Under the pieces are notes generated by a model. That model saw only the letters and a program-made list of their open reading frames with translations, was not told the origin of the DNA and did no database searches. 52,061 nucleotides of DNA from Mycobacterium sp. E3251 (GTDB lineage Bacteria; Actinomycetota; Actinomycetes; Mycobacteriales; Mycobacteriaceae). The DNA lies in contig NZ_LZJF01000148.1 of assembly GCF_001666835.1 (NCBI RefSeq), positions 1-52,061 on the forward strand, given 5' to 3'. A program made the position numbers and the translations under genes. Positions within the stretch are counted from its first letter, which is position 1, and every line of letters begins with the position of its first letter. Below, piece after piece: positions 42,982-52,061 of the stretch.

Positions 42982-43919
42982 CACGCACGCATACGAACTC
43001 GATGGTTCGAGGGGGACTCAACTGGGACAGCCTGCCGCTGCGGCTGTTCGCCGGCGGCAACGCGAAGTTCTGGGACCCGGCTGACATCGACTTCTCCCGC
43101 GACCGCGCCGACTGGGAGGAGCTCTCGGAGGACGAACGTCACTACGCCATCAGGCTGTGCGCGGAATTCATCGCCGGCGAGGAAGCGGTCACCGAGGACA
43201 TTCAGCCGTTCATGTCCGCGATGCGGGTCGAGGGCCGGCTGGGCGACGAGATGTACCTGACGCAGTTCGCGTTCGAGGAAGCCAAGCACGTTCAGGTGTT
43301 CCGCATGTGGCTCGACGCCGTCGGCGTCACCGACGACCTGCACCAGTACCTCGACGACATCCCCACCTACCGGACCATCTTCTACGAGGAGCTGCCCGAC
43401 TGCCTCAACGCCTTGTCGGTCGACCCGTCACCGGCCGCCCAAGTGCGGGCCTCGGTCACCTACAACCACATGGTCGAAGGCATGCTGGCGCTCACGGGCT
43501 ACTTCGGTTGGCACAAGATCTGCGTGGAGCGCGGCATCCTGCCCGGCATGCAGGAGTTGGTCCGGCGCATCGGCGACGACGAGCGCCGCCACATGGCGTG
43601 GGGCACCTTCACCTGCCGTCGCCACGTCGCCGCCGACGATGCCAACTGGGGCGTGTTCGAAACACGCATGAACGAGCTCATGCCGTTGGGGCTGCGCCTC
43701 ATCGAAGAGGGCTTCTCCCTGTACGACCCGATGCCCTTCGGCCTCTCGGTGGACGAGTTCATGCAGTACGCGTCCGACAAGGGCATGCGGCGCTTCGGCA
43801 CCATCTCCAGCGCGCGGGGGCGGCCGCTCGAAGAGATCGACCTCGACTACTCTCCGCTGCATCTGGAGGACACCTTCGCCGACGAGGACGAGAAGGCCCT
43901 GGCGGCCGCGTCCGCCTGA
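42978..43919 (+). CDS. R2-like ligand-binding oxidase (R2lox)
   Basis: A heterodinuclear Mn/Fe ferritin-superfamily oxidase, often mislabelled as ribonucleotide reductase beta subunit (nrdB). The 313 residues carry metal ligands E68 (AGEEAV), E101 and H104 (FEEAKHVQ), E167 (MVEGML), and E202/H205 in DDERRHM. V71 and Y162 are at the exact positions of the Val-Tyr ether crosslink known from Rv0233, and there is no R2 radical-transfer Tyr/C-terminal peptide. It binds a long-chain fatty acid in that homologue. Starts in an ATGA overlap with the TetR gene. Physiological reaction is not established. Confidence 0.94.
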   Translation: MTRTHTNSMVRGGLNWDSLPLRLFAGGNAKFWDPADIDFSRDRADWEELSEDERHYAIRLCAEFIAGEEAVTEDIQPFMSAMRVEGRLGDEMYLTQFAFEEAKHVQVFRMWLDAVGVTDDLHQYLDDIPTYRTIFYEELPDCLNALSVDPSPAAQVRASVTYNHMVEGMLALTGYFGWHKICVERGILPGMQELVRRIGDDERRHMAWGTFTCRRHVAADDANWGVFETRMNELMPLGLRLIEEGFSLYDPMPFGLSVDEFMQYASDKGMRRFGTISSARGRPLEEIDLDYSPLHLEDTFADEDEKALAAASA

Positions 43920-43924
43920 GGCGG

Positions 43925-45343
43925 TTACTCGACCTTGCTGCCGCCGGCTGCGTCCCCGGCGTCGACGTCGCCGACCCACACGGTCTTGGCGTTGACGAAG
44001 GCGCGGATACCGAGGCCGGCGAGTTCGCGGCCGTAACCAGACCGCTTGACGCCGCCGAACCCCAGCTCGGGGTAGGACACCGTCATGCCGTTGATGAAGA
44101 CCTGGCCGGCTTCGATGTCGTCGATGAAGCGCTGCTGCTCGGCCTCGTCGTTGGTCCAGGCGTTGGAGCCCAGCCCGAACGTGGTGGCGTTGGCGATCTC
44201 GATCGCTTCATCGATGTCCTTCGCCCGGTACATCGACGCCACCGGGCCGAACACCTCTTCGGTGTAAAGCGCCATGTCCTTGGTGATGTCGGTGACCACC
44301 GTCGGCGGGTAGAACCACCCCGGGCCGTCGAGCGGCTTGCCGCCGAGCCGGATCGTGGCGCCCTCCGCGGCCGCGTCGTCGACCTGCTTGGTGATGTCGT
44401 CGCGGCCGGACTCGGTGGCCAGGGGCCCGACGTCGGTGTCCGGGTCGGTCGGGTCGCCGACCTTGAGCGCCTGCATCCGCTCGGTGAACTTGTCGACGAA
44501 CGCGTCGTAGATGTCGGTGTGAATGATGAACCGCTTCGCGGCGATGCAGGACTGGCCGTTGTTCTGGACGCGCGCGGTCACCGCGGTCTTGGCGGCCTCG
44601 TCCAGGTTCGCCGACGGCATCACGATGAACGGGTCGCTGCCGCCGAGCTCGAGCACGGTGGGTTTGATCTCGTCGCCGGCGATGGCGGCGACCGACTGCC
44701 CGGCCGGCTCGCTGCCCGTCAGGGTGGCGGCCGCCACCCGCGGGTCGCGCAGGATGCGCTCGACGGCGCTGGACGAGACCAGCAGTGTCTGGAAGCAGCC
44801 CTCCGGGAACCCGCCGCGGGCGATGACGTCGGCGAGGTAGAGCGCGGTCTGCGGGACGTTCGAGGCGTGCTTGAGGATGCCGACGTTGCCGGCCATCAGC
44901 GCCGGTGCGGCGAACCGCACCGCCTGCCACAGCGGGAAGTTCCACGGCATCACGGCCAGGACCACGCCGAGCGGTTGGTAGCGGGTGTAGGCCCGCTTGG
45001 CGCCGACCGCTTTTGCGTCGGCCGGCTCGTCGGCCAGCAGCTTTTCGGCGTTCTCCGCGTAATAGCGAAAGCCCTTGGCGCACTTGAGCACTTCGGCCTT
45101 GGCCGACTTCAAGGTCTTGCCCATTTCCAGGGTCATCATCGCGGCGACGTCGTCGGCCTCTTTTTCCAGCAGATCGGCGGTGGCGTTTGCCCACCCCGCG
45201 CGCTGGGCAAAGGTGGTGTTATGGCGGTAGTCCTGGAACCGGGCGTAGGCGGCGGCGATGGCCGCATCGACTTCTTCGTCGGTTGCCGGGGTGAAGGTTT
45301 TGACTGTCTCGCCGGTAGCCGGGTTGATGGTGGCGATGGGCAC
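43925..45343 (-). CDS. gabD1: succinate-semialdehyde dehydrogenase GabD1-type
   Basis: Oxidises succinate semialdehyde to succinate with NADP, part of the mycobacterial bypass of the TCA cycle. The 472-residue product starts IATINPATGET. VMPWNFPLWQAVRF, LTGSEPAGQSV, the general base in LELGGSDPF, the cysteine in NNGQSCIAAKR, EEVFGPVAS and FGGVKRSGYGREL appear in order. The GTG at 45343 has gaagga seven bases upstream and matches the known start; the frame is open another 66 codons but that overlaps the divergent gene. It converges with R2lox with a 5-bp gap. Synteny matches Rv0234c. Confidence 0.95.
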   Translation of the reverse strand: MPIATINPATGETVKTFTPATDEEVDAAIAAAYARFQDYRHNTTFAQRAGWANATADLLEKEADDVAAMMTLEMGKTLKSAKAEVLKCAKGFRYYAENAEKLLADEPADAKAVGAKRAYTRYQPLGVVLAVMPWNFPLWQAVRFAAPALMAGNVGILKHASNVPQTALYLADVIARGGFPEGCFQTLLVSSSAVERILRDPRVAAATLTGSEPAGQSVAAIAGDEIKPTVLELGGSDPFIVMPSANLDEAAKTAVTARVQNNGQSCIAAKRFIIHTDIYDAFVDKFTERMQALKVGDPTDPDTDVGPLATESGRDDITKQVDDAAAEGATIRLGGKPLDGPGWFYPPTVVTDITKDMALYTEEVFGPVASMYRAKDIDEAIEIANATTFGLGSNAWTNDEAEQQRFIDDIEAGQVFINGMTVSYPELGFGGVKRSGYGRELAGLGIRAFVNAKTVWVGDVDAGDAAGGSKVE

Positions 45344-45364
45344 GCTGACATCCTTCGCTTCGGG

Positions 45365-45382
45365 GTTGGTAAAAGTTCCAAC
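45365..45382. promoter_or_regulatory. possible operator between gabD1 and ThDP enzyme
   Basis: GTTGG-taaaagtt-CCAAC, a 5-bp inverted repeat in the 79-bp divergent interval. Both promoters must fall in this space, so one site could control both genes. Short arms make this tentative. Confidence 0.3.
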
Positions 45383-45422
45383 ACCCAGCCTGCCACTATC
45401 GTTCCCTCGAGGGAGGTGCCGG

Positions 45423-47069
45423 ATGAGTAAAGCCGCCGAGCTGATGGTCAAGTGCCTGGAAAACGAGGGCCTTTCCGTGGTCTTCGGGCTGCCGGGGGAG
45501 GAGAACATCCGCTTCGTGCAGGCGCTGGCGTCGTCGAGCATCCGCTACGTGCTCACCCGGCACGAGCAGGGCGCGGCCTTCATGGCCGAGATGTACGGAC
45601 GGGTGACCGGCCGCGCCGCGGTGGTGTCGAGCACCCTGGGGCCGGGCGCGATCAACATGCAACTCGGCGTGGCCGACGCCACCACCAACAGCACCCCCCT
45701 GGTCGCGATCTCCGCGCAGGTGGGCCACGACCGGGAGTTCAAGGAGTCGCACCAGTACGTCGACCTGGTGTCGATGTTCGCGCCCATCACTCGGTGGGCG
45801 GCCGGGGTCCCCACGGCGCGGGCCATCCCCGAGATGTTCCGCAAGGCGTTCAAGGTCGCCGAGACCGAACGCCCGGCGGCGGTCTACCTCGCGGTGCCCG
45901 AGCACATCGACGCCGACGAGACCGACTACGACCTGACGCCGTTGCCGCGCAACGTCGTCCGCCCCGATGCGCCCGCACCCGGTCAGGTGGAGCGCGCGGT
46001 CGACATCCTGCGCCAGGCGAAGCGGCCGGTGGTGCTGGCCGGGCACGGCGCCGCCCGCGGCAACGCGACCGCGGCGCTGGTCCGGTTCTCCGAGCAATTC
46101 GGTATCCCGGTGGCCAACACCTTCCACGGCAAGGGCGTGATGCCCGACGACCATCCCAACAGCATCGGGACCCTGGGGTTCATGCGGCACGACTACGTCA
46201 ACTTCGGCTTCGACAACGCCGACGTGGTCATTGCGGTCGGGTACGAGCTGCAGGAGTTCGACCCCGTCCGGATCAACCCGCAGGCGGACAAGAAGATCAT
46301 CCACATCCACCGGTTCCCGGCCGAGGTCGACGCGCACTATTCGGTGGACGTCGGGATCATCGGCGACATCAGCGCCTCGTTGGACGCATTGACCGACGGG
46401 CTCGACGGCCACGCCTACGAGGCCGATCCCGAGGTGCCCGGCCACGGCCTGCTGGCCGAGGAATTCGCACGGGGGCAAGAGGATTCGCGCTATCCGCTCG
46501 CTCCGGCGCGGGTGGTGGCCGATACCCGCGCCGCGCTGGGCCGCAGTGACGTCGTCCTGGTGGACACCGGCGCCACCAAGATGTGGATGGCGCGGCTCTA
46601 CCCGACGTATGAGTGCAACACCTGCCTGGTATCAAATGGGTTGTCCACCATGGGGTTTGCGTTACCCGGCGCGCTGGGTGTCAAGTTGGCGCGTCCCGAG
46701 TCCAAGGTGCTGGCGGTCGTCGGGGACGGCGCGTTCCTGATGAACTCGCAGGAAATCGAGACCGCCGTCCGCGAGCGTATACCACTGGTCGTGCTGATCT
46801 GGGACGACGGCGGTTACGGCCTGATCGAGTGGAAAATGGATCTCGAGCTCGGCGCCCACTACTACGTGAAGTTCGGCAACCCCGATGTGGTGACCTACGC
46901 GGAAAGCTTTGGCGCCAAGGGGTATCGGATCAACAGTGCGGAGGAACTGTTGCCGACGCTACGGGCCGCACTCGACGACGATGGGGTGTCGGTGATCTCC
47001 TGCCCGGTCGACTACTCGGAGAACCTGCGGCTGACCGACCGGCTCGGCGAGCTGGACGAGACGCTGTAA
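45423..47069 (+). CDS. acetolactate synthase-like ThDP-dependent enzyme
   Basis: A 548-residue thiamine-diphosphate enzyme in the acetohydroxyacid synthase/oxidase superfamily. The catalytic glutamate is in TRHEQGAAFMAE (about residues 44-55), a phenylalanine/Gly region in FKESHQYVDLV follows, and the ThDP-Mg motif GDGAFLMNSQEIETA...WDDGGYGLIEWK (about 434-463) is complete. It resembles the catabolic AlsS form more than IlvB: no regulatory-subunit gene and no transit region. GAGGGAGG lies just before the ATG. Absent from this spot in M. tuberculosis as I recall. Neighbour gabD1 is divergent. Acetolactate, or another 2-oxoacid reaction, is possible. Confidence 0.88.
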   Translation: MSKAAELMVKCLENEGLSVVFGLPGEENIRFVQALASSSIRYVLTRHEQGAAFMAEMYGRVTGRAAVVSSTLGPGAINMQLGVADATTNSTPLVAISAQVGHDREFKESHQYVDLVSMFAPITRWAAGVPTARAIPEMFRKAFKVAETERPAAVYLAVPEHIDADETDYDLTPLPRNVVRPDAPAPGQVERAVDILRQAKRPVVLAGHGAARGNATAALVRFSEQFGIPVANTFHGKGVMPDDHPNSIGTLGFMRHDYVNFGFDNADVVIAVGYELQEFDPVRINPQADKKIIHIHRFPAEVDAHYSVDVGIIGDISASLDALTDGLDGHAYEADPEVPGHGLLAEEFARGQEDSRYPLAPARVVADTRAALGRSDVVLVDTGATKMWMARLYPTYECNTCLVSNGLSTMGFALPGALGVKLARPESKVLAVVGDGAFLMNSQEIETAVRERIPLVVLIWDDGGYGLIEWKMDLELGAHYYVKFGNPDVVTYAESFGAKGYRINSAEELLPTLRAALDDDGVSVISCPVDYSENLRLTDRLGELDETL

Positions 47070-47070
47070 T

Positions 47071-47442
47071 TCACGGGCACATCCAGGCGAGCGGCGGGCA
47101 GACGCCGGTGTTGGGCGGCAGCCGTAATCCCGGCGGCTGTCCCTGGACCATCAGGGCGGGCAGGCCCGAGTCGGGCGCGAAGTAATAGGTGTGGCAGACG
47201 TTTCTGTCCCAGTCCGGCATCCGCCGCAGTTCGCCCAGGTTCGGGCACCACATCTGGCTGCAGATGTGTGAGGTGTAGCAGCCCGGCGGTCCCTCGGGCG
47301 GGGCGCACTCCGGCGGCTGGTTGCCGCCGTTGTTCGTGGAGCAGACGGCGTGGGCGGTGCCGGCGCCCAGCATCAGGTCGGCGGTCCACAGGAAGCCGGA
47401 GAGGGCCAGCACCGTTGCCAACCCTACGAGGGCTGTTCTCAT
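47071..47442 (-). CDS. small secreted cysteine-rich protein
   Basis: A 123-residue exported protein. The N-terminus is a signal peptide (MRTALVGLATVLALSGFLW) ending at AHA, followed by a mature chain of about 92 residues with eight cysteines (for example VCSTNNG, PECAPP, GCYTSHICSQMWC) and many Pro, Gly and Trp. Such spacing suggests disulphide cross-linking outside the cell. AAGGAG lies seven bases before the ATG at 47442. It converges with the ThDP gene one base away. A similar exported small protein is encoded just upstream, so both may be co-transcribed. Function unknown. Confidence 0.85.
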   Translation of the reverse strand: MRTALVGLATVLALSGFLWTADLMLGAGTAHAVCSTNNGGNQPPECAPPEGPPGCYTSHICSQMWCPNLGELRRMPDWDRNVCHTYYFAPDSGLPALMVQGQPPGLRLPPNTGVCPPLAWMCP

Positions 47443-47493
47443 GCTCGACTCCTTTACCGTGGCGTAAGTCCTTGACAAGACTGGCATTTCGCG

Positions 47494-47922
47494 TCAGGGC
47501 ACCTGCCTGAGTTGAAGGTGATTGGTCTGTTGATATCCCGGTGGGTGGCCGCAGGCCGGCACGTTATACGTCAGGGTGCTGGTGCCTTCCAGGGTATTCG
47601 GATCCCACGTGTGGTGGTACGGCTCATTGGGACCGGAGCTACCGTCGGCACACCGGATGGCCCAGGTGCCTTCCATCGTCCATTGCCCGTTGATCAGCCG
47701 CGCCAGGGCAACGGCCTGTCCACCGGGTGTGGTTGCCACCGAAGCGCATCCGTCGCCGCAGGGTGTGAAGTAGTAGTCGCCGGACATCGCCGAGCCCCGA
47801 GGGGTTGTCGAGGTCCAGGTGTAGTGGCCGCTCATCGTCGTGTCGGCCCACGCGGCACCAGCGGTGACGACAGCCAAACCGGCGAACATGGCGGCTGCGC
47901 CGATCATCCGTGTGGTGGCCAT
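47494..47922 (-). CDS. small secreted protein with two-disulphide potential
   Basis: A 142-residue exported protein with signal peptide MATTRMIGAAAMFAGLAVV and cleavage near WAD. The mature part starts TTMSGHYTWTSTTPRGSAMSG and has four cysteines (TPCGDGCAS, IRCADGS, VPACGHP) and a Gly/Thr-rich beta-type pattern. AGGAGG is eight bases before the ATG. It belongs to a group of similar mycobacterial secreted proteins that I recognise by pattern but cannot name. It precedes the cysteine-rich secreted protein on the same strand. Confidence 0.85.
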   Translation of the reverse strand: MATTRMIGAAAMFAGLAVVTAGAAWADTTMSGHYTWTSTTPRGSAMSGDYYFTPCGDGCASVATTPGGQAVALARLINGQWTMEGTWAIRCADGSSGPNEPYHHTWDPNTLEGTSTLTYNVPACGHPPGYQQTNHLQLRQVP

Positions 47923-48050
47923 GGTCCCATCCTCCTGCTGAGCTAATACCTACGTAGCTCACAGTGACCGCTATACACCGTCGACGTTCAGTTCGATGGG
48001 CATTTGGCAAACTTTCGCGCCCTCGCCCCACGATGGCGACACGGCCTCGG

Positions 48051-49493
48051 TCAGCCGTGCTGTGACGTCGCCGTCTTCAGCGCCAGCGGCCGGACGTAGC
48101 CACCGATCAGTGTCCGATGCCACCAGGCCCGCTCGCGGCGCAGTTCGGCGGGGGTGGTGAAGCGATACTCGTAGAGCTGCGCACGCACATAGCGCGGTGG
48201 TGAATCCGGAAATGGATTGTGCCGCAGCAGGCGCAGCGTGGGCCGATCGTTGCGCAGCAGCCGCTGCAGAAACGGGGTCAGCCATGGCTGCGCGTAGCCG
48301 GGCGAGATGGCGGCGAACCACATCAGCCAGTCCAGGCGCAGATGGTAGGGCGCCCACTGGCGCGGGAGCCGGCGCACGCCGCCGGGCTTGCCCTTGAATT
48401 CGTATTCTTTCCACACCGTCTGGTCGCTGAGGCGGGTGTCCTCGGTGCCTTCGATCACCACCTCGCGGCGGACGCGCCCGATGCTGCCGAACGCGCCGTA
48501 GGTGTTGACGAGGTGAAAAGCGTTGAACGACATGTTCATTCGCTGCCGTGAGGACAGCATGTTGCGCACCGGCCAGTAACTCATGAACAACACCGCCACC
48601 GCGAACGCGATCACCAACGCGGCGAACCACACCGGCGTCGCCGGGAACGCCGGACGATCATGCAAACCAACCGAACCCACCCACGAGTCGTCGATCACGC
48701 TGAACGCCAACAAGATCGTCACCCAATTGAGCCAGGCGAAGTTACCGGACGCCACCAGCCACAGCTGGGTGACGACGATGATCGCGGCGGCGATGCCGGC
48801 CACCGGTTGTGGCGCGAACAATCCGAACGGCACCACCAACTGCGAGAAATGGTTGCCCGCCACCTCGATTCGGTGCAGCGGCCTGGGCAGATGGTGGAAG
48901 AACCAGCTCAACGGCCCGGGCATCGGCTGCGTTTCGTGGTGATAGTACAAACACGTCAGGTCGCGCCAGCACGGATCGCCCCGCATCTTGATCAACCCGG
49001 CGCCGAATTCCACTCGGAACAGCAGCAACCGGGCCATCCATAAGGTCAGCACCGGCGGCGCCACCTGGTCGTTGCCGAGGAAGATCAGCAGAAAACCGGT
49101 CTCCAGCAACAGCGATTCCCACCCGAACGCATACCAGGTCTGCCCGACGTTGACGATCGACAGGTAGAGCACCCACAGCGCCAGCCACATCAGCATGGCC
49201 GCCCAGACGGGCACCGCGTCGGCCGCGCCGGCGACGATCGCCGCCGACAGCGCGGCGCCGAACCAGGAGACCATCGAGAACAGGCGATCGGAATAACGCA
49301 GATGAAACAGGCTGGGCGCCCGCCAAAACGACTGCCCGGCCAAGAACCGCGGAATCGGCTGTAGGCCGTGCTCCCCGATGAGCGCCCGGAACTGCGCCGC
49401 GGCCGCGACGAACGCGAGCAGGTAGACGACCGCGGCGCCCCGCTCGAGCACCAGTCTGCCGAGCCAATATTCGGGAGCGGAAAACCAGCCCAT
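48051..49493 (-). CDS. lipase maturation factor-family membrane protein, Rv0235c type
   Basis: A 480-residue polytopic membrane protein. It shows the LMF1-like order: a first helix with LERGAAVVYLLAFVAAA, GEHGLQPIPRFL, several helices in the first 300 residues, the conserved segment FGAGLIKMRGDPCWRDLTCLYYHHETQPMPGPL, and a soluble C-terminal domain with FNAFHLVNTYGAFGS, VIEGT and APYHLRLDWLMWF. AAGGAG lies eight bases before the ATG at 49493, preferred to a start 14 codons upstream. The eukaryotic relatives fold lipases in the ER; the bacterial role is not established. Synteny matches Rv0235c. Confidence 0.9.
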   Translation of the reverse strand: MGWFSAPEYWLGRLVLERGAAVVYLLAFVAAAAQFRALIGEHGLQPIPRFLAGQSFWRAPSLFHLRYSDRLFSMVSWFGAALSAAIVAGAADAVPVWAAMLMWLALWVLYLSIVNVGQTWYAFGWESLLLETGFLLIFLGNDQVAPPVLTLWMARLLLFRVEFGAGLIKMRGDPCWRDLTCLYYHHETQPMPGPLSWFFHHLPRPLHRIEVAGNHFSQLVVPFGLFAPQPVAGIAAAIIVVTQLWLVASGNFAWLNWVTILLAFSVIDDSWVGSVGLHDRPAFPATPVWFAALVIAFAVAVLFMSYWPVRNMLSSRQRMNMSFNAFHLVNTYGAFGSIGRVRREVVIEGTEDTRLSDQTVWKEYEFKGKPGGVRRLPRQWAPYHLRLDWLMWFAAISPGYAQPWLTPFLQRLLRNDRPTLRLLRHNPFPDSPPRYVRAQLYEYRFTTPAELRRERAWWHRTLIGGYVRPLALKTATSQHG

Positions 49494-49580
49494 GGCCGTA
49501 ACTCCTTGGACGGTGGCGGTCACACAGACCCGCATATCCAGTCAAGCAGCCGGTAAACCGTCAGCCAATACCCCCGACCG

Positions 49581-52061
49581 CTATTCGTCGCGGGCGCGGC
49601 CCGCCGCATCGCCCATCGTCACCGCGGAAACGGCGACCACCGCGAGCGAAATCAGCGCCAGCAGCTGAACATTCGCGGAATGGCCCGCGTAGCCGTCCAC
49701 CGACCGCCAGGGATGCCGCGACAACATGGCGCCGGCCAGGATGAGCCCGCCCGCGCTCAGGACCATCGTGGCCCCGTCCACGCGCCGGCGGCGCAGCGCG
49801 TACCGCAGGCCCAGGGCGCCGCCGACCACCACGACCCCGACCACGCCGGCGATCACCGCCCCGCAGGCCAGCACCGCGACCGCCGCCCACGGCCCCGGCC
49901 GCCACGGCTGGGCGGGCGCGTCGTCGGCCGGCCTGCCTCTGGTGCGCCACAGCGCGAGCATGGCCAGTAGCGGCAGCAAGGCCAGCCCCAACCCCAGCCC
50001 CACCCGGTACGGCGCGTTGGACGGGAAGGTCAGCGTGATCGTGCCGGGATCGCCCGGCGGCACCACCCAGCCCTGCTGCCACCCGTTGACGGCGACCGGG
50101 GTCAGCCGCGCCCCGGCGCTGGTGCGCGCCACCCATCCGGGGTTGATGCTTTCCGGGACCACCAGCACCCGCGACGTGGCCGACGGCGGAGCCTGCACCT
50201 CGCGACGGTCCGGGCCCCACACCCGCCACGCCGGAACCCCGACGGGGCCGGGCGCGGCGGCGGCCGCGGCCGGCGGGGACAGCGCAACGCCGTCGACGAC
50301 GAACTGGGCGCCCGGGCTGATCAGCAACTCCTGCTGCCCCGCCGGCAACGCGATCGGGTCGCGGTCGCACGCCCGGGCCGCAACGGGCTCGTCGTCGAGC
50401 AGAGCGCCGACGGTGGTGCTGATCGACGTGTGCACGAACCGTCCCGCGACCGCGATGACCGGGCCGTGATCGCAGTCGACGGCGATCTCGCGCGTGCGAT
50501 CGCGGGCAGCGTCGGCGGGCGCGATCGGGGTGCCGTCGGCACCGAGCACCGACAGCTCGGCCACCCCCGGCGGCTTGAGCTGGTCGAAACCCAGCGCGTT
50601 GCGGTCGATGACGTCTTCCCAGTCCAACAGGCTGACGGTGACGCTGTCGGTCACCCGGGGATGCAGTGGGAGTGTCTGCGGTTCACCGGGCTTCAACGCG
50701 TGCACCTGCGGGCCGTCGCCCAGGTTGACCGCCACCATCGTCGGATGGGCGGGCAACGCCGACCGGCTCGGCGCCAGCCGGAGCGCGGTGACCTCGGTGG
50801 GCCGCGGCAGGGTGAGCGTCAAGGTGGGCGGGGTCTTGTGCTGCACCACCCGCTGCGGTGCCGTCCATGCCGTCGCCGGGTCGCCGTCGGTCGCCGCATA
50901 CGCCGAGCCGAGGACGTCCACCAGGTCGGAGTCGCCCCGTGCCCTGGTGGTGTTCGGCTCGGCGAGCAGGTCGGCCAGCTTGGGCCCCTGCCGCGGCCGC
51001 ACCCACACCAACGGGGTCACCGACATCGGTGCCGGAACGGTCAGCGTCCGGCTGAGATTGACCGGCTCTTCGGGTGTCAGCGCCATGGACGGCGCGCAGC
51101 GCACGCCCTCCGGCGTCGACGCGCAGCCCGGCCTGCCCAGCAGCTCGGAACCCAGGTCCCAGCCCGCGACCGCCGCGCCGGGCGGCGGCCCCGGGACGCG
51201 CACGGTGTGCCGCAGGTCGAGCTGGTGGGCGAATCCGGACGCGTCGTACTGGGTGATCGACAGGTCGGTGATGCCGAACTGCACGCCCGGGGACCCGTCG
51301 TCGGTGCCCGCGGCGGTGATCCGCACCCACGGCGTCTCGCCGTAGGGCAACGCGGCGGCGAGCGGCTTGCCGGGCTCGTCGAACCGCAAGGTGGTGCTGC
51401 CGGTGGCGGTCTCGATCAGGATGCGGCGCACCTGCGCGCCGACGGCCGTCGCGCTGGGTGTCAGGGTGATCGCCGCGTTGGTGACCGGGTGGTCGAAATC
51501 GACCTGCAGCCACTGGCCCACCGCCGATTGCAGCGAGTTGGACACCCACGCGGTCGCCGGGTCGCCGTCGATGGCGGCGACGGGGGAGGTCGCCGGCGCG
51601 ACGTCGGGCATCGCGGTGGAGTCCGACGACGAGCTCGACACGGTGATCCGGCCGCCGCTCCAGGCGCCGACGACCAAGTCGGCCCCGGGGACGGGATAGT
51701 CGGGCACCCGGTTGTAGGTATGCCGTGCGTCGCCCGCGGCCCGGATGGCCGACGAATGTTGGTCCACCCGGCCGTAATCGGTCTCGCGGGCCACCGGGGT
51801 GTCGGTGATGGTCACCGAGGGCACCGGCAATCCGGCGCCGCGCGCGTCGGCGGTCATCAGCGCGGGGCCCAGCGGCGGCAGGCCCTGCAGCCGGCGCCGC
51901 TCGTCGAGGCGCAGCAGCGCCTCCGGTCCGCCGTCCACCCGGGGCAACCGGTCGACGTCCGCGAAGTACGGGGCGCCCGGATCACCGGCGACCTCCACCC
52001 GGTAAACCTCTACGGCCGGGTAGCGCGGACGCAGTCCGCTGTCGGCGACAAAGCCCGCCAG
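49581..52061 (-). CDS. aftD: arabinofuranosyltransferase AftD, C-terminal part (5' end outside window)
   Basis: The last 826 residues of a very large membrane enzyme that adds arabinofuranose branches to arabinogalactan and lipoarabinomannan; the frame is open to the window edge. The visible part is periplasmic with two carbohydrate-binding-type modules. The first has DGDPATAWVSNSLQSAVGQW and the second DGDPATAW near residue 400 of this part; both resemble F5/8-type C domains. Three to four hydrophobic helices (YRVGLGLGLALLPLLAML, VAVLACGAVIAGVVGVVV, TMVLSAGGLILAGAM, LLALISLAVVAVSAV) close the protein. The catalytic GT-C region lies outside. Synteny with Rv0236c after Rv0235c supports the assignment. 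Confidence 0.92.
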   Translation of the reverse strand: MAGFVADSGLRPRYPAVEVYRVEVAGDPGAPYFADVDRLPRVDGGPEALLRLDERRRLQGLPPLGPALMTADARGAGLPVPSVTITDTPVARETDYGRVDQHSSAIRAAGDARHTYNRVPDYPVPGADLVVGAWSGGRITVSSSSSDSTAMPDVAPATSPVAAIDGDPATAWVSNSLQSAVGQWLQVDFDHPVTNAAITLTPSATAVGAQVRRILIETATGSTTLRFDEPGKPLAAALPYGETPWVRITAAGTDDGSPGVQFGITDLSITQYDASGFAHQLDLRHTVRVPGPPPGAAVAGWDLGSELLGRPGCASTPEGVRCAPSMALTPEEPVNLSRTLTVPAPMSVTPLVWVRPRQGPKLADLLAEPNTTRARGDSDLVDVLGSAYAATDGDPATAWTAPQRVVQHKTPPTLTLTLPRPTEVTALRLAPSRSALPAHPTMVAVNLGDGPQVHALKPGEPQTLPLHPRVTDSVTVSLLDWEDVIDRNALGFDQLKPPGVAELSVLGADGTPIAPADAARDRTREIAVDCDHGPVIAVAGRFVHTSISTTVGALLDDEPVAARACDRDPIALPAGQQELLISPGAQFVVDGVALSPPAAAAAAPGPVGVPAWRVWGPDRREVQAPPSATSRVLVVPESINPGWVARTSAGARLTPVAVNGWQQGWVVPPGDPGTITLTFPSNAPYRVGLGLGLALLPLLAMLALWRTRGRPADDAPAQPWRPGPWAAVAVLACGAVIAGVVGVVVVGGALGLRYALRRRRVDGATMVLSAGGLILAGAMLSRHPWRSVDGYAGHSANVQLLALISLAVVAVSAVTMGDAAGRARDE

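Noticed and set aside
42978..43919. Ribonucleotide reductase small subunit (nrdB)
   Set aside because: Val71/Tyr162 crosslink residues and the ligand set fit R2lox, and there is no partner R1 gene or R2 C-terminal tail.
45423..47069. Biosynthetic acetolactate synthase IlvB
   Set aside because: No IlvN regulatory gene follows and the context is not branched-chain amino-acid synthesis; left as acetolactate-synthase-like.

Overview
The window is high-GC, densely packed actinobacterial DNA. Its gene order matches the Mycobacterium tuberculosis block Rv0206c (mmpL3) to Rv0236c (aftD) almost gene for gene. Cell-wall genes unique to mycolic-acid bacteria (mmpL3, aftD), EspC/WXG-type secretion substrates and many fatty-acid genes fit a slow-growing nontuberculous Mycobacterium. 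Several accessory insertions and MIRU-like tandem repeats suggest the M. avium complex; the species is an inference. No rRNA, tRNA, CRISPR array, insertion sequence or phage gene is visible.

Layout. 1-4.5 kb: mmpL3, a NYN-domain protein and trmB on the minus strand. 4.6-9.3 kb: a pair of GTPase-like proteins, then pckG. 9.3-13.5 kb: a GAF-GGDEF protein where M. tuberculosis has nadR/Rv0213c, divergent from fadD4 plus a crotonase, then a CD225-type membrane protein. 13.6-26.7 kb: lipid metabolism (fadE3, Rv0216-type double hotdog, CaiB-like protein, amidohydrolase, lipW, lipC, WS/DGAT, echA1, an acyl-CoA ligase), ending in a TetR regulator with an overlooked 43-codon gene in front. 27-35 kb: aldehyde dehydrogenase, methyltransferase, glycosyltransferase, two cell-envelope membrane proteins and an acyltransferase. 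35-37.7 kb: an inserted cassette of lower GC. 37.9-47 kb: acyl-CoA ligase and phosphotriesterase-like lactonase, fadE4, TetR/R2lox, gabD1 and a ThDP enzyme. 47-52 kb: two small secreted proteins, a lipase-maturation-factor-like membrane protein and the C-terminal part of aftD, which runs off the window.

Two regions stand out. First, the C-terminal tail of mmpL3 contains a 192-bp segment bounded by 17-bp inverted repeats. It reads as a better tail on the opposite strand and stays in frame in both orientations, so it looks like an in-frame inversion (real or assembly-made). Second, the 35-37.7 kb cassette encodes an EspC-like partner, a WXG-type protein with a proline-rich linker and a compact candidate effector domain, a likely immunity protein, a decayed coding remnant and a YbjN-fold protein. 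This looks like a small type VII secretion polymorphic-toxin locus. Other notable items are a three-copy 55-bp tandem repeat in the fadE3/Rv0216 divergent promoter, several clear palindromic operators, and two convergent gene pairs that share a CTAG as both stop codons.
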